Below, piece by piece: positions 1-11,441 of a stretch of DNA of 64,000 nucleotides. Below the pieces are notes generated by a model. The model saw only the letters and a list, made by a program, of their open reading frames with translations. It ran no database searches and was not told where the DNA came from. The position numbers and the translations under genes were made by a program. The DNA is taken from positions 75,509,501 to 75,573,500 of the forward strand of contig JAZHRO010000013.1 in assembly GCA_037157565.1 (NCBI GenBank). Reading direction: 5' to 3'. How positions within the stretch are numbered: position 1 is the stretch's first letter; every line of letters starts with the position of its first letter. Origin of the DNA: Thalassia testudinum (taxonomy: Eukaryota > Streptophyta > Magnoliopsida > Alismatales > Hydrocharitaceae).

Positions 1-437
1 ATCGGGTTCATCGGTAATTTACCTTTTTATGGAAAATCTTCTTGTTAAAACTGAGCTATCAAAACTAAGCCATCTTTTAAAGAGATCGAAGAACTACTCC
101 ATTAGATCTAGCACCTGCCTCAATCCTTAACAAGTGTGTGATAAAAGGACCCCTGATCTCCCTCCTTACATTCCATGAAAACCTTGATCTTGAGGGAACA
201 ACAAACCCTTTTCCTTGCAACTCCCATGGTTGTAAGAAACCTAACACAGTTGCCATGTTCTAATCAGCACCAAGAACTCTGTAGTGAATTTAATGCCCTT
301 TTTAATTGCTGACAATCTTGAACTGCCTAAGGTTGTATAGTAGGTGCACCTCCTAGGCAACATGTGGAGTTGTTGCTTTAACACATGGTCCATTGCTACC
401 TCAAATATATCGGCCCTTCACTTATAGTATCGGTGAA
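1..437. other. unassigned non-coding stretch
   Basis: I see no coding frame, RNA gene or repeat end here. It forms the left flank of the LTR element that starts at 438. Reading it on either strand gives only short open stretches without recognisable motifs. Confidence 0.5.
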
Positions 438-725
438 TGTTCAAATAAATAATTAAATAAAATGAACAAACAATATCAAAGTATCATATTAAAATACTTA
501 GATTTACGTAGAAATCCCTCTTACGAGGAGAGGGGAGAAAATCATGGGATAAGCACCCTAATGTGCATAATCTTTTAATATTCTTTCCAAAGACAAATGG
601 GGGCATAAGGGCTTTTATATAGGCCACCACAAACCTGTCTAGTTCCCACTCCACAATGTGGAACTAAACATGTAATTGGATCTACATTATTCAATTACCT
701 AACACAACATTCATCTCTTTCAACA
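438..725 (-). repeat. 3' LTR of the 438-2725 element
   Basis: It pairs with 2438-2725. The shared core includes a TATATAGGCC stretch and the CCACTCCAC-rich segment. The polypurine-tract complement follows directly. Confidence 0.85.
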
Positions 726-959
726 CTCCCCCTCAATCTGGAGCATGGAATGCTCAGCTTGTACAACATACTTCCTTACTCGCACAAGCAAAATACAACT
801 CTCAACTGGTGCAATCGGGTCATGGTTTTCCATGGCGAATGACGAAACTGCATTCTCGTTCTTGATTGTAGGTTGGAATCTGATAGATGAACTATTGAAG
901 CTGGTTCTAATTGATCTCTCTCATAGTGACCTCAAATAATCCTAGTGCTTTCCCCATTG

Positions 960-1205
960 GAGATCTTAAGAGTGGGCCTCTCCCTTGGAAACCTTGAGAT
1001 CGGCCTTTCCCACACGGAAACTCGAAGTAGGCCTCTCTTATACAAGAATTGAGAGTCGGACCTTTCTTATACTAAAATCTCTTAGTAGACTTCTCTTATA
1101 TAAAGACTAGGAATATGTTCCTCTCACATAGGAACCAATATTATAGGGACTTGAAGTATGAGTCTCCCTCATATGGGGTTCACAATAGGCTCTCATATAT
1201 GCCTA
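960..1205. repeat. degenerate tandem repeat, about 30-35 bp period
   Basis: Inside the LTR element, units of the type (G)TRGGCCTCTCTTATA followed by a variable GAAACT/GAGAG stretch recur about seven times with heavy decay. No reading frame runs through them. They could be non-coding packaging or spacer sequence. Confidence 0.5.
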
Positions 1206-2437
1206 ACACTCCTTTTTTCCATACACGTATAGAAGAAGAAACTACATGGAGAAAAAACTAGAGAAGAGCTTCTCCCCCTTTCTCTTCCACTTCATTTTTC
1301 CTCCCTTTTTTTTCTCTTTTTTTTTAATTCATCAACTACCTTTTTTTACTCCAACTTTCTTCTTTCCTTTTTTTTAAAAAAATCTTTCCCTTCTTTTGTT
1401 TATTTCTCTATTTTGTTCTTCCTCTCCTTTTTTTGTGTAAAGATACAAGCAAAAACACCAACATAAAGGGAAGCAAAGGGCCAAAAAATGCAAAATGCCT
1501 ACAGTTTTCCTCCTTAGGGTTAGGGTTCGAATAACCCAAAATCATGCAACAAATGTTGTAGCTCCTGTTAGCCGTGTGGGCCATCTTGGCGAGGTTGCAG
1601 TCCTGATCATAGAAGTTCCATACACGGATCTTGATATTGACCTTCTTCCATGTCCCCTTCTCATGCGCAAGGCGCTACCACAACCGAAATATCGCTTGTG
1701 TCCAGATCAACACCTCAATCAGCCTGAGCTTCTACCCAGGACTCCACCTCCTCGTACTACCACGAGATCGCCTTGATCTGCAGCATGATCCTCCCATTCT
1801 CGCTTCTCAACATCATTGATTAGTTGATCAACTCCACCTGTTGTTGCTTCCTTATCTACGACTACTTTGTCGACTCGCAGTTCGATAACAACCTTTTCCA
1901 CTTCCTTATGTAAGTGGTGCTCATCGGATCTGAATGGGAGGTCGAGCTCTAGTAGGGCGTTTGGTTGCTACTAGGCGATGCTGGCTTCGACCAACATCTC
2001 GCTTCATATTAGAACACCTCAACCTTGTCTAGATCTGATCAACTTAGATCCATAGCTATTACTAGATATGAACTTGAAAGTGTTGTTGCCCTTATCTAAA
2101 CCTTGAATCCATTCCCATCTTCTCCTTGTTACTACTAGTCCTTGTTGGCATGTCCTTGTCACTGGACACGTCGGTGGCCTCGAGGATCTTGCCTTGGATC
2201 CCCAGTAGTTATGACATCTAATGTCTTCCTTGAGTATTCTAGTTGGTGTTTGAATGGAACCCATCAAAGCTACGATAGAGATCTTCTTGCTGATCCTCTT
2301 GTGCATCTAAGAATTCATAAAGAAGAATGAGAACATGGAGACATAGACAATGATAATGTTACCTATGTGGAACATCATTAATCATAAACAATGATAACAC
2401 TTGATAACAAACTTAAGAATGACTTGCTCTGATACCT

Positions 2438-2725
2438 ATTGAAATAAATAATCGAAATAAACAAACACACAATATCAAAGCAACATAGTGAAACACTTGG
2501 GTTTACGTGGAACCCTATTTCACGAGACAAGAGAAATTTACGGGAGAAGCAGCCCTATGGGCATGATCTTTCAATATTTCTTTTTAAAGACAAATGGAGG
2601 TACAAGGGCCTTTATATAGGCCACCACACACCTCTCTAGTTCCCACTCCACTATGTGAGACTAAACAACATGTGATTGGATCCACATTACCCAATTACCC
2701 AACAACAACATTCATTTCTCTAACA
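2438..2725 (-). repeat. 5' LTR of the 438-2725 element
   Basis: It pairs with 438-725. The primer-binding-site complement at 2426-2437 abuts it. Confidence 0.85.
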
Positions 2726-2837
2726 GCAAATCTCTTGCATGAGTTGCTTTGTCCTACTAGGCAACCTACCTCTATCACACACATTCGGTGACTTCTCTCG
2801 CTTCCATCTCCTTCATGTTGCCAATATAAGTTGCAAG

Positions 2838-3478
2838 TTGGGTGGAGTATTAAGCCAAGCCCTTGTAGGCTAGGTCCAAGCCCAATAATTTCGTTGAGCT
2901 TTGTATTGGGCTAAGGTCCATTATCTTTTCATTTTACAAGCCTAAGCATAAGATTGGTCCAAAATAAATCGGTTAGGCTTGGGCTAGATGGGTCTAGACT
3001 TTGTTGTATGTGATATGCACCCTCATTCGACATGATATTGATGTTTCATGTTTGATCATGTAAAGACAAACAGATTCATAACGTCTTAGTTTATAGCATG
3101 TTTTAGTAATGAAGCAAAGAATGCTCACTTTAAACATATTTATTATCATTTCTTATTGGGTAAACCAACAATTATCTATAGCAAGGGCTACGGGATGGGA
3201 GAGGGATAAGAATTTTAAGCCATTAGATTTAGGATGGTGCACCTAAATCTTTCCAATATTATATGCTTACATACATGCATGCATATATACACACGCTATA
3301 TAATTTTGATTATTTTCAGGCCTAAGTATGGATTATAATTTAGGTTTTTGGCTTGGGCCTACCATGGCTTAAATCTAGTCCAAATAATTGAATGGGCCTC
3401 TCGAAACCCATGCCTAATCTAGGTAAGTAATGGACTTTGGGCTTAGTTAGGCCTGCTTGGTCCGATGCTCCATCCTAG
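2838..3478. mobile_element. hAT-like non-autonomous DNA transposon
   Basis: The left end reads TTGGGTGGAGTATTAAGCCAAGC and the right end, reverse-complemented, CTAGGATGGAGCATCGGACC followed by AAGC. They form an imperfect terminal inverted repeat resembling the TAGGG-type ends of hAT elements. Both subterminal regions are rich in GGGCTTRGGC-like words and their complements (for example 2851-2960 and 3310-3470), as in plant hAT derivatives. There is no transposase frame. An 8-bp target duplication is not clear (GTTGCAAG against GTTGTGGC). Confidence 0.45.
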
Positions 3479-3563
3479 TTGTGGCTCTTGCTACCGGAAG
3501 ACACTTCCTAAGAAAGGAACTCTCATTGGTAAAATGGTTACACATTGAGGGTGCACTTGCATG

Positions 3564-4632
3564 GTTTTAAAAAACTAGCCTTGAGGTGAGGCGGAAGAAA
3601 ATCGCCTCAAGGCTATAGTCTTGGGGTTGCAGTGTGAGGCGTGCGCCTCGGTTTGTTGAGGCGAAGTTGAGGCGGTGAGGTGGAACTGAGGCTATAACCT
3701 CAGTCAAAAGTTTACACTCTAAGGTCATGTTACATATGACCTAATAAAGCAAATAAAATCATTTTTCTAAAATCCTATACCCATCACCTGACCTTAAACA
3801 ATGGCCCTAATCTCTTAAGCCCTAAAAAATCCATCGCCCTTAACTGTTGCAAGTCATTCTCCATCTTTGGACTCCATTATCATTGCCGATGGTTGTTGTT
3901 GCATCGTCAATTGCCAGTCACCTCCCCTAAATACCATCTCTCATCAGTTTGTCCCCTTTCCATTGCCTATCGTTGCCCTCTTCCCCTTTCAAGTTTCAAT
4001 CTTACTTTTTGCTTTTGTTGGTAAGAGTCTCAACCTCTCTTGAGTTACATATTACATTTTTTCTTGTTAGTTATATCTTTATTTTACTATTTAGTCATGT
4101 TAAAGTATGTTTGAATGTTTTATGTGGTTAGTTTACATGTTATGTAATCATTGAATTGGTTTTTTTTTAAAGAGGCTTTGTGATGATTGTTTACTTAAAT
4201 CTTGTTACATGTTTATTATTATTCTTTCAAAAAAATATTTTATTATTATTATTTTAATTTTTTTTACTACTATCATGTGACTAGTATTTTGATTTTTTTG
4301 AAGAGTTTACATATTGTGTGGTACTTATATGTATTTAAATCTTGTTATATTAGTTTATATGTGAATATTGTATGTGTACTGGTAATAATATTTAGTAATA
4401 GACATTTAAATGTCGTGATAGAGCAAAAATAGCATGAAAGTATGTTTTTACATATTTTTTTTATTACCACTTAATAGTATATACTTGTGTCATTTTTTCT
4501 TATTTTCGATTAAAAAACTAAGGCTTATGTTTTAAGCGCCTCGAGGCTTACACTTCGCCTCAATGAAGGCAAATTGCCTTGGTACTGCCTTGCACTTTTT
4601 AAAATCTTGTGCGCTTGGCCTAGGTTTAAAAC
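3564..4632. mobile_element. GAGGCG-rich terminal-repeat element, copy 1
   Basis: The ends are short inverted repeats (GTTTTAAAAAAC on the left; GTTTTAAACC as complement of the right). Each terminal 100-150 bp is dense in GAGGCG/CGCCTC words (3585-3700 and 4535-4620), while the 4000-4500 interior is very T-rich. No transposase is visible, so it looks like a non-autonomous DNA transposon. A second copy starts near 63538. I do not recognise the family and find no clear target duplication. Confidence 0.5.
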
Positions 4633-4685
4633 ACAAGGTTATCGTATGTAGCAATAATAACTGCTACAGTAAATGAATAGTGCAA

Positions 4686-4985
4686 AAGTATCATTCCACA
4701 TCCATTACATCTATCATCATCCGTCACATCTACCCTTCATTAATCATATCCACCTCCACTAACTTACTCCTATCCATCACATCTACCTCCACCAACATAA
4801 CTTTTACCTATTACATTTATCCTACTAACCCACTTCCAATACAAATAATAAAAAAAAATCAATAATAACATATTAACTCAACTATCACATCCACACCCAT
4901 TAACACTCCTTTTACCCACCCACTTATACCTCCTTAAAACTTCCTAAAATTTATCCAGTCTTACACTTTAAACCTCTACCAAACT
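4686..4985. repeat. CA/TC-rich low-complexity DNA
   Basis: Degenerate repeats of the type TCCATCACATCTACC recur through 4690-4980. Purines other than A are nearly absent from the plus strand. This is simple-sequence DNA, not coding. Confidence 0.55.
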
Positions 4986-5299
4986 AACCTTGAGAGTACA
5001 AAGAAGTCCAAGCTTGGCTCCATTAATGATGGGCTCTGATGCTTTTCGCTTGCCTTCTGTTTGGATGCAGTTGAAACCTCTTCTAGCATGTGAAGAAAGT
5101 GCTTGATGCAGAAAAGGACGTTGGGTTAGTTGCTAGAGATAGGAAGTCGAAGTCTACATTGCCACAAAGAATAAGGAATTGGAAAATCCTTCCAAGAGGA
5201 CAATAGGTCCAAGAAACTATAATAGGAAAATCTACATTGCCTGTCCCTTTGCTCAACAGTGTTGGTAGCAAGCCCGAGATTGGCCTTTTGATATCTCTT

Positions 5300-5541
5300 C
5301 ACATGAGTCCTTCTAGGATAGAACTTGGGGACGCATGAAGGCGTTGGATAGAGATATGATTAGGCAATTGTAGATATCTTTGGTGCAAGTGGCAATGGGA
5401 TTGTCTTCAGAGGGAGAGAGCTAGTATAGATGGGGTTTTATACCATTTTTCATCTTTATGCGGCCATAGGTGCAAGTAGCTCCTTTCATTAATGAATCTA
5501 GGTTGTTAATCCCCCTTTTCCTTTAAAAAAAAAAAAAGGAT
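5300..5541 (+). mobile_element. possible 3' end of a LINE
   Basis: The segment ends in CCCTTTTCC then T3 and a run of 13-14 A at 5526-5539. This resembles the CCTTTCTTTCCCTTAAAA type tail of the LINE ending near 31404. No reverse transcriptase or zf-RVT motif can be read in front of it, so the assignment rests on the tail. Confidence 0.3.
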
Positions 5542-5544
5542 CTT

Positions 5545-7050
5545 GAATTGCTTCGTCAACAAGACTTCTTTTCCCACAACTAGATTTTGTATCTACATTG
5601 TTAGGAACCTTATCACTTGGAGAATAAGGTAATAGTTTTCTCTAGTTTGGTACAAAATCAGACTATGGGCCACGGCTCAAAATGCCACTAAGTTGATGTG
5701 GGTGCAGTTTGTTTCGAATGACTTGCATTTACTCAAGGGACTTTTCTTGGAGATGAAATGTGATAATTGAACATCGTTTTTTCATTGCCAAGGTTTTGAG
5801 GAGAGGATAAAGCTTGTGAAAGCTGATTGTCACTGCACTTGGGACATGATGTAGAAAGGCTGTATTTGCACCTCAATGTTGTTATTGAAGATCGAGTTAT
5901 TGTCATGTTTCTACATGCTTTCCCTTGTTCTACATTTGAGTTGCTAATCTAAGTTAAGCATGATTGACATCTATGCTCTTGTTTGAGAGTGTTGGGATCA
6001 GAAACTTGTGGTTCTTTTTATGTAGGTTTTCCTTGTTCTTTTCTGACTTGAAAATATACTTGTAGTTTTCCCACTAGCCACTCTGAATAAGAAGAGCTAG
6101 AGTTTCTTGAATAAACAAGTTCATTTCTTTGTATGTTTGACAGCTCATATAAAGCCATTCAACAAATACAGGTTTTTGGATAACAATTAAGTTAACCACT
6201 TGATCTGAAGGTTTTTTTCCCCCACTTGACCATACGACAAACTTCTAGGTGTAAGAAAATCTTGTGGCACATGGCTGCTAAAATCATTGCTATTAACTGC
6301 GTAGCGGCTTCTAGCTGTGAGATTTTTTACCAAACAAACCAAAATCATTGACATGGGCTGCATGGCTAAGTACTTGGTTGTTTTCGTAAATGCACTCTAA
6401 ATTTGGAAGTGCCATGTCATTTGGGTTCGCTTAAAGGATAAAGAAATTCTATTCATTATCTGCTGAATAAAGTCGTGTAGTTTCTACATTGGATTTCCCA
6501 TTAAAGAGTTGATTTGCCAACATGAAATCAGAAGTTTTCTTAAAAAACATGAGATCATAAATTAAAAGTGTAGTAGCTTCTCTTAAGCTTTCTTTGTCTT
6601 TAATATAATGATTTATATGTCTATTATGGTTGTTATACATTGTCAAGAATGCAGGAATACTACTTGTATGTCTTCTTCACGGCCATCTCTTAGACATAGA
6701 CAATGGAATACTTGTCTACGTAAATTTTATATTTCAGAACCTTGTCTTACATCCTTTCATTTTTTCCTTTAATAATTCCATTTCAGACCTCCATTAATAA
6801 TCTAAAAAGTTACAGTTAGAAGTGCCATCCCTGTTTTGCAAAACCTTTTTTTCATGCATGCAGCTTTTGGTTGTTTGGTGCTAATAGTTGTTCTCTGGGT
6901 TAAAACTATCATAGTGCCCTTCTTATTCAAATATAAATCTTTACTGTCACTTTTCTTGCCCTGCAAATCAAGAAAAAAGTTCCAGTTGATATTTTGGTCA
7001 AATTTCATAAATCATTTCGATGAAAGGAGTACATTTGCAACCTTTCAAAA
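5545..7050. other. unassigned AT-rich stretch
   Basis: No recognisable gene, element end or RNA gene. Several T-rich tracts (6770-6790, 6840-6860) resemble intronic DNA, but no splice pairs support an exon. Confidence 0.4.
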
Positions 7051-7070
7051 CAAAAAAGTTATAAATTTGC

Positions 7071-7147
7071 TACCTACTTTAACAGTTTGGTGATAGAGCA
7101 AGCGGGCCCCCATCCAAAAGACCAGGGTTCAAACCTTACCTTAGTTG
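7071..7147 (+). mobile_element. short tRNA-derived SINE with target duplication
   Basis: A 77-bp insertion with the two internal RNA polymerase III promoter boxes of a tRNA: an A-box-like TTTGGTGATAGAGC (7087-7100) and a B-box-like GGTTCAAACC (7126-7135), about 30 bp apart. It ends TTAGTTG plus an A run. It is flanked by 19-bp direct repeats AAAAAAGTTRTAAATTTGC at 7052-7070 and 7148-7166, with one transition between them. The repeat shows retroposition. The body is little more than a tRNA-like head, so it could also be called a retroposed tRNA pseudogene. Confidence 0.7.
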
Positions 7148-7488
7148 AAAAAAGTTGTAAATTTGCATATATCCTGGTACTGTTCAGTAGATTTTAGGAA
7201 ATTTTGATGGAAATTGTGGTCTCTGAGTGTGCATATTTACTGGTAGTGTGTTCGGTTAGTTCTGTTGTATGTTGGTCTATTTTCTTTAGAATCTTCCTTT
7301 AAAAAAAAAAAAGTTCTTTATGTGATTAGGTTATGAAATGGATGTTATTAATTTGAAATCTTGTTATTTCTGCAAATTGCAATATGGACATAGATTGCAA
7401 AGGTCTGGATTAACTTGCCCTATCCGGAAGCTCATATGCTATTTCTTATGTGATTTTGATTAAAATTAACCTATTCAATGAATGGCAG

Positions 7489-8000
7489 GAATTGGTGAAT
7501 CTTTCTGATAGATTTCCTGCCTCTTGTCCCCCTTTCAAGGTACTGATTGTCAGCTAGAATTTATATTCAAGTCTCTTCTTTCTAAACCTTGCTACTTTGA
7601 AAAGAATGTAAAGCAGCCAGGATTGACTGCTGGGGCTGTGGGTGAGGTACCTCATAGGGGCTTTCCTCAAAATGCCCGGTTGCTTAAGTTTGCTGATTGG
7701 ATCTTTCAGATGTGCTTGAATGCTATTCCAGTTTTGATTGCTTTATTCAATGCTGTACTTTCCTTTTCAAAAAAAAAAAAAACCAAAGCTGTATTTTCAT
7801 ATTCTATAAAAGGGAATCTGCTGTTCAGTTTTGCCATCCATGGTTTGCCTTGCCAAGTTTTTGAAGTGTTATATTCTTGCAATTTGAAGGGGCTACCCAC
7901 CAAAGAGGATAGAAGTGGAAAAATTGGAGCAGATGTGCTGTGGAATACCTCTGAAATTCTGTCATGTGGATCACTGGTTGGTCACATTCGTGTCTTTTGA
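7489..8000 (+). CDS. possible exons of an unidentified plus-strand gene
   Basis: A 51-bp segment 7489-7539 is bounded by a good acceptor (AATGGCAG) and donor (AAGGTACTG) and reads ELVNLSDRFPASCPPFK. Farther on, the frame stays open to 8000 and contains hydrophobic, protein-like sequence around 7610-7750 (for example RLLKFADWIFQMCLNAIPVL). I recognise no family. An A-tailed micro-insertion at 7763-7784 interrupts it without closing the frame. It could be the 3' portion of a gene convergent with MIP2, a captured gene fragment, or chance. Confidence 0.25.
7749..7798 (+). repeat. A-tailed 22-bp micro-insertion with direct repeats
   Basis: The insert CTTTTC plus a run of 13-14 A and CC (7763-7784) sits between 14-bp repeats at 7749-7762 and 7785-7798, which differ at two positions. 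The CTTTTCAAAA form matches the 3' end of the LINE family at 44700-47464. Confidence 0.4.
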
Positions 8001-8227
8001 GAAAATTGTGCTACCAGTCTTGCCTTGACTACTTCATACACGAAGGTTGGACTTCTATAAGCTACTGTCAGATGATTTATTATCTCATATTATCATGTTA
8101 ACGGAAAAAATGTGCCTGTTTATAACTTTTTATTTACTGAAACTATGGAAGCATGAACTGCAATTATATAATGTGTATATTTTAGTTTTTCTTTTGCTTG
8201 CCAAATACATGTTGCCCGTCTACTAGT

Positions 8228-8243
8228 CACACACACACACACA
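8228..8243. repeat. (CA)8 microsatellite
   Basis: Pure CA dinucleotide run next to the tail of the minus-strand LINE fragment. Confidence 0.8.
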
Positions 8244-8249
8244 AGTATG

Positions 8250-9101
8250 GGTTTTTTTGTTTGAAAAGAAAAGGACGTAGCCATCCGTTGCATTTCATCA
8301 TAATGCAAAAGTGGAAAAAATTACAAGTGTGTCGTCCAAAATTCAGAAAGACCTTGGGACTCCCTCAAAACATTTTGCACCCATGCTCTCTCTCCTCGAA
8401 AAATTGTGGTGTTACACTGAAGCCAAATCGGCCACAGCGTAGCTACCGCAGAAATACAAGCTTGAGCATTTGTTTGGATGTTATTCCTGAAAGAGGTCTA
8501 GAAATCCTCCATGGAAGACACATTGAGGCAAGTCAATCTGAGCATCCTCCAGAGTTGCATGGAGAACTTGCATCTCCAGAACAAGTGTTGCACATCTCAT
8601 ACTCCCGACAACACAGATGCAAGTGGCCTCGGCTTCTACAAACCAATGACGCCTATACACCTTCATAACCAGCCTGCTTCGCCATAGTAACCATAGGAAG
8701 ACCTTGATTTTCAACTGTATTTTCATCCTCCAAAAGAGTTGACAATCAAGAACGAGATCTCTGGTGTCAACCTCCTCATCTCTCAAAAGATTATACATCT
8801 TCATCAAGAAGGACCCACCATTCCATGCCATGCTATCTGGTGAGCTCAAGGATGGTCTGTGCTCCTACAAGGACAACAAAAATTGCAAATCCTGCAACCG
8901 AGCCTCAGAGTGCCCACTCTCAAACATTGGTAACCAAGCCAAAGTAGTCCTATCCTAAACATCCGCCACCAAGGGAGACTTATTCACAGCAAGCGCATAC
9001 AGTCTGGGGCCTGGGCACCAAATCAAAAAAGGCTCCATTCTCTGACCAGTTATCCTTCCATAACTGAAAAGTGCTCGCATCTCTCAATACCAGATGAAAA
9101 T
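8250..9101 (-). mobile_element. LINE fragment (zf-RVT region)
   Basis: On the minus strand, 8849-8481 encodes a stretch with KIKVFLWLLWRSRL and the following Cys/His-poor remnant of the zf-RVT domain that ends plant L1-type ORF2. The 3' end is the T-rich tract near 8250-8262 (plus strand TTTTTTTGTTTGAAAAG). It is 5'-truncated at 9101, where the copia LTR begins, so the copia element either inserted into it or recombined with it. The frame carries stops. Confidence 0.6.
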
Positions 9102-9252
9102 TGTTGGGAGTTATTTATTTCATGTATTTTGGAGTTCTTTGTTATTTTTCATGTTGTATGGGGTGATGCTTGTAATTGTCTCAAGAGGTCTCTCTATATA
9201 AAGACCTCTAAGGTTTCTTAATGAAGATTCATTCCGTCTTTTCCAATTAACA
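9102..9252 (+). repeat. 5' LTR of the 9.1-kb copia
   Basis: 151 bp, TG...CA, followed immediately by the tRNA-iMet primer site. It contains a CTATATAAAG promoter-like box at about 9195. It resembles the LTR at 57136-57291. Confidence 0.75.
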
Positions 9253-10056
9253 TGGTATCAGAGTATCAGTCCTAGACCAGTGTTTCGATATCCCAAAGTT
9301 TTTTTTTCCCAGATCATTGAATCCTCGATCTCAAGGGTTCTTCATTGACTTGATACCCTCTGGGGTGGGGGGGTGTGGAGAGATCCCTCACCTCCACCCA
9401 CCTTGAGTGGCTGCTCCCCCTCGCTGCTGACCCTGCTAGGGGCGCTGCTGCTGCTGCAGGGAGACCACCAGCGCTGTCGCTCTTGCTGGCAGCTACTCCA
9501 TTGCTGCCACCATCCTGTTGGCAGCCCTTTCAATTTCTGGCAGTAACAGCCTAGGTGGTTCCTAGGCCTCCATTGCTGCTGCTGCGGCATTTCTCTGTGA
9601 TTGCAGGACCTTTTTTCCTCGCAGCCAGTAGCATCTGCTAGCCATCCAAAATGCTGCTGCAGTTTTCTATGTGCCATTGAAGCTTCAGATCTGAGTTTCA
9701 TTTTTTTTGGATCCCATATATGGTCTGATTGTGTGGTAACTGCTGCTAATATTGTGTTTCCTACAAATTGGGTGCCATGGGAAATTACAAGGATATTCTT
9801 GGTGACTCATTGGGGAAGATATCTACCACGAGCATCTCTCCTCATATGCAAGGAACATCTATTACGTCCAAGGTCACTATTACTTGAGAAGAGTATGACA
9901 GGCTATTGATGTCTCAGCCTACATCTTATAGCGATGTCAGTTCGGTCTCATGATTCAGAATGGGTGGCAGATGCTCGTGCTTCCTTTCACATTATTGGAA
10001 TTGTGACTTTGTTCTCCTACTTATAGTCTTTGACCAGTCCTTTCAATGTAAGGGTA

Positions 10057-11441
10057 AGGTTTGAAATGTTGATTTCGATGTTGTTTCGATAAGTTTCAAA
10101 GTATGTATTTCGAAGGCACGTCATGCAAACAACCGTATTTCGACATTAGATTTCAATGATTTCGATACCTTGAAAATAGTTCATTTCGGAGGTATGTTGA
10201 CGTATACCGACAAAAATAACAAAAGTAGTCAAAATAATTACAATTTCAAAGAAACCATAAGCTTAAATGTATTTATGTAAAAATAATAATATTATATTTT
10301 AATATTCATATGCAATATATAATTACTATATCATGCTCATGTTCAAGATTTACTATACGAATTGATTTAAATCATGTAAAGATAAAAGATTAAAATATAT
10401 AATTTATATAAAGTAAAAATTTAAAAGTTGAAATTTAAATATCTAACTAATTGATTTTGAATTAATTTATCATTTTGCTATGCATTAATAAATTTGAATA
10501 GATCTATATTAATATAACTATGTGTGTTGTATTATTCATATTTATTTATGTCACCCCTTATAAGTCATGTTGAGCTCTAATTATATTATACTTGTGTATA
10601 AAAAATAAAGGTTGTCACCTTAAAACATGGGATCATGGGTTCCTTGATTAGATGTTATCCTTAAAATAAATGATAATTAATTCATGAAGTAAACAGGCCT
10701 TTAGTATGTGCAATTTTCAAGTTTTATTCTTTTATGGATGGATACAAGTTCTTTATTCTCTAATGCTAACTCAAACTTAATATTTTATTTTTAGGAATTA
10801 AATAAATATTTCCTCAATTTTAAATTGTAATTAGATTTATATGTTTATAATAATAATAGATCTAAAGTCTAGTATATAGATTTATACTATAATTATGGAT
10901 ATGTGTGAAATCAAATCTTAAGAGAATCAGAGGAGAATAGTAGTGAGATAAGAGGGATTAACATCAATGGAGATTCAATTCAGATAAGAACATAGTAGCA
11001 ATAACAGCGTGAGAAACAGTAGCGGTAGTAAAGAATGGTAGAATTAAGAGTGAAAAGCGATAGTAGCAAGTTGAAATGTCGAGTGTGTTTCGTCACTTGC
11101 TGACATTTCGATAAAATTGACATTTCATCGAAGTCCTTGTATTTTGACATAATATTGATATCAATATGGCCTAACATCAAAAATAGCTATTTCGACATGT
11201 CGATGGCCTGTAGAAATTTAAATCACTTACAAAATTATTGAGATATCTATATTAACTTTAAAATATGATAATGGTTTAAGAATTGTACCTAATTTTACTC
11301 ATTTCCCTTAACTTATCGATATACTATCTATATTTTGTAAAATATTATACACTCTTGTATTTCGACATTACATGTGTGCTGGTATCGTTCTATGTTAGAA
11401 AAATGCCATTTTGTGGGCATGTCGTCAGCATTCAAAACAAT
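10057..11441. mobile_element. MULE-like non-autonomous DNA transposon
   Basis: An AT-rich 1.4-kb block interrupts the copia frame. The flanks are 11-bp direct repeats ATGTRAGGGTA (10046-10056 and 11442-11452) with one transition; 9-11 bp is the target-duplication size of Mutator-like elements. The ends are imperfectly inverted (left GGTTTGAAATGTTGAT; right, complemented, TGTTTTGAATGCTGAC). TTTCGA/TCGAAA words cluster near both ends (10070-10200 and 11070-11380). No transposase is present. Confidence 0.55.

Larger units (their letters stand above)
438..2725 (-). mobile_element. non-autonomous copia-like LTR retrotransposon
   Basis: Two similar 288-bp terminal repeats in the same orientation lie at 438-725 and 2438-2725, each ending in CA on the plus strand. 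Just inside the right repeat, 2426-2437 reads GCTCTGATACCT, one base from the complement of the tRNA-iMet primer-binding site TGGTATCAGAGC. Just inside the left repeat is CTCCCCCTC (726-734), the complement of a polypurine tract. The element therefore reads on the minus strand with its 5' LTR on the right. The 1.7-kb interior shows no gag, protease, integrase or RT, so it must have depended on another element. Flanking pentamers GTGAA (433-437) and GCAAA (2726-2730) match at only 3 of 5 bases, perhaps a decayed target duplication. LTR divergence suggests an old insertion. Confidence 0.85.

Noticed and set aside
9342..9701. 119-codon minus-strand open frame
   Set aside because: It is the antisense of the GC-rich copia leader (CTGCTGCTG repeats) and has no domain.
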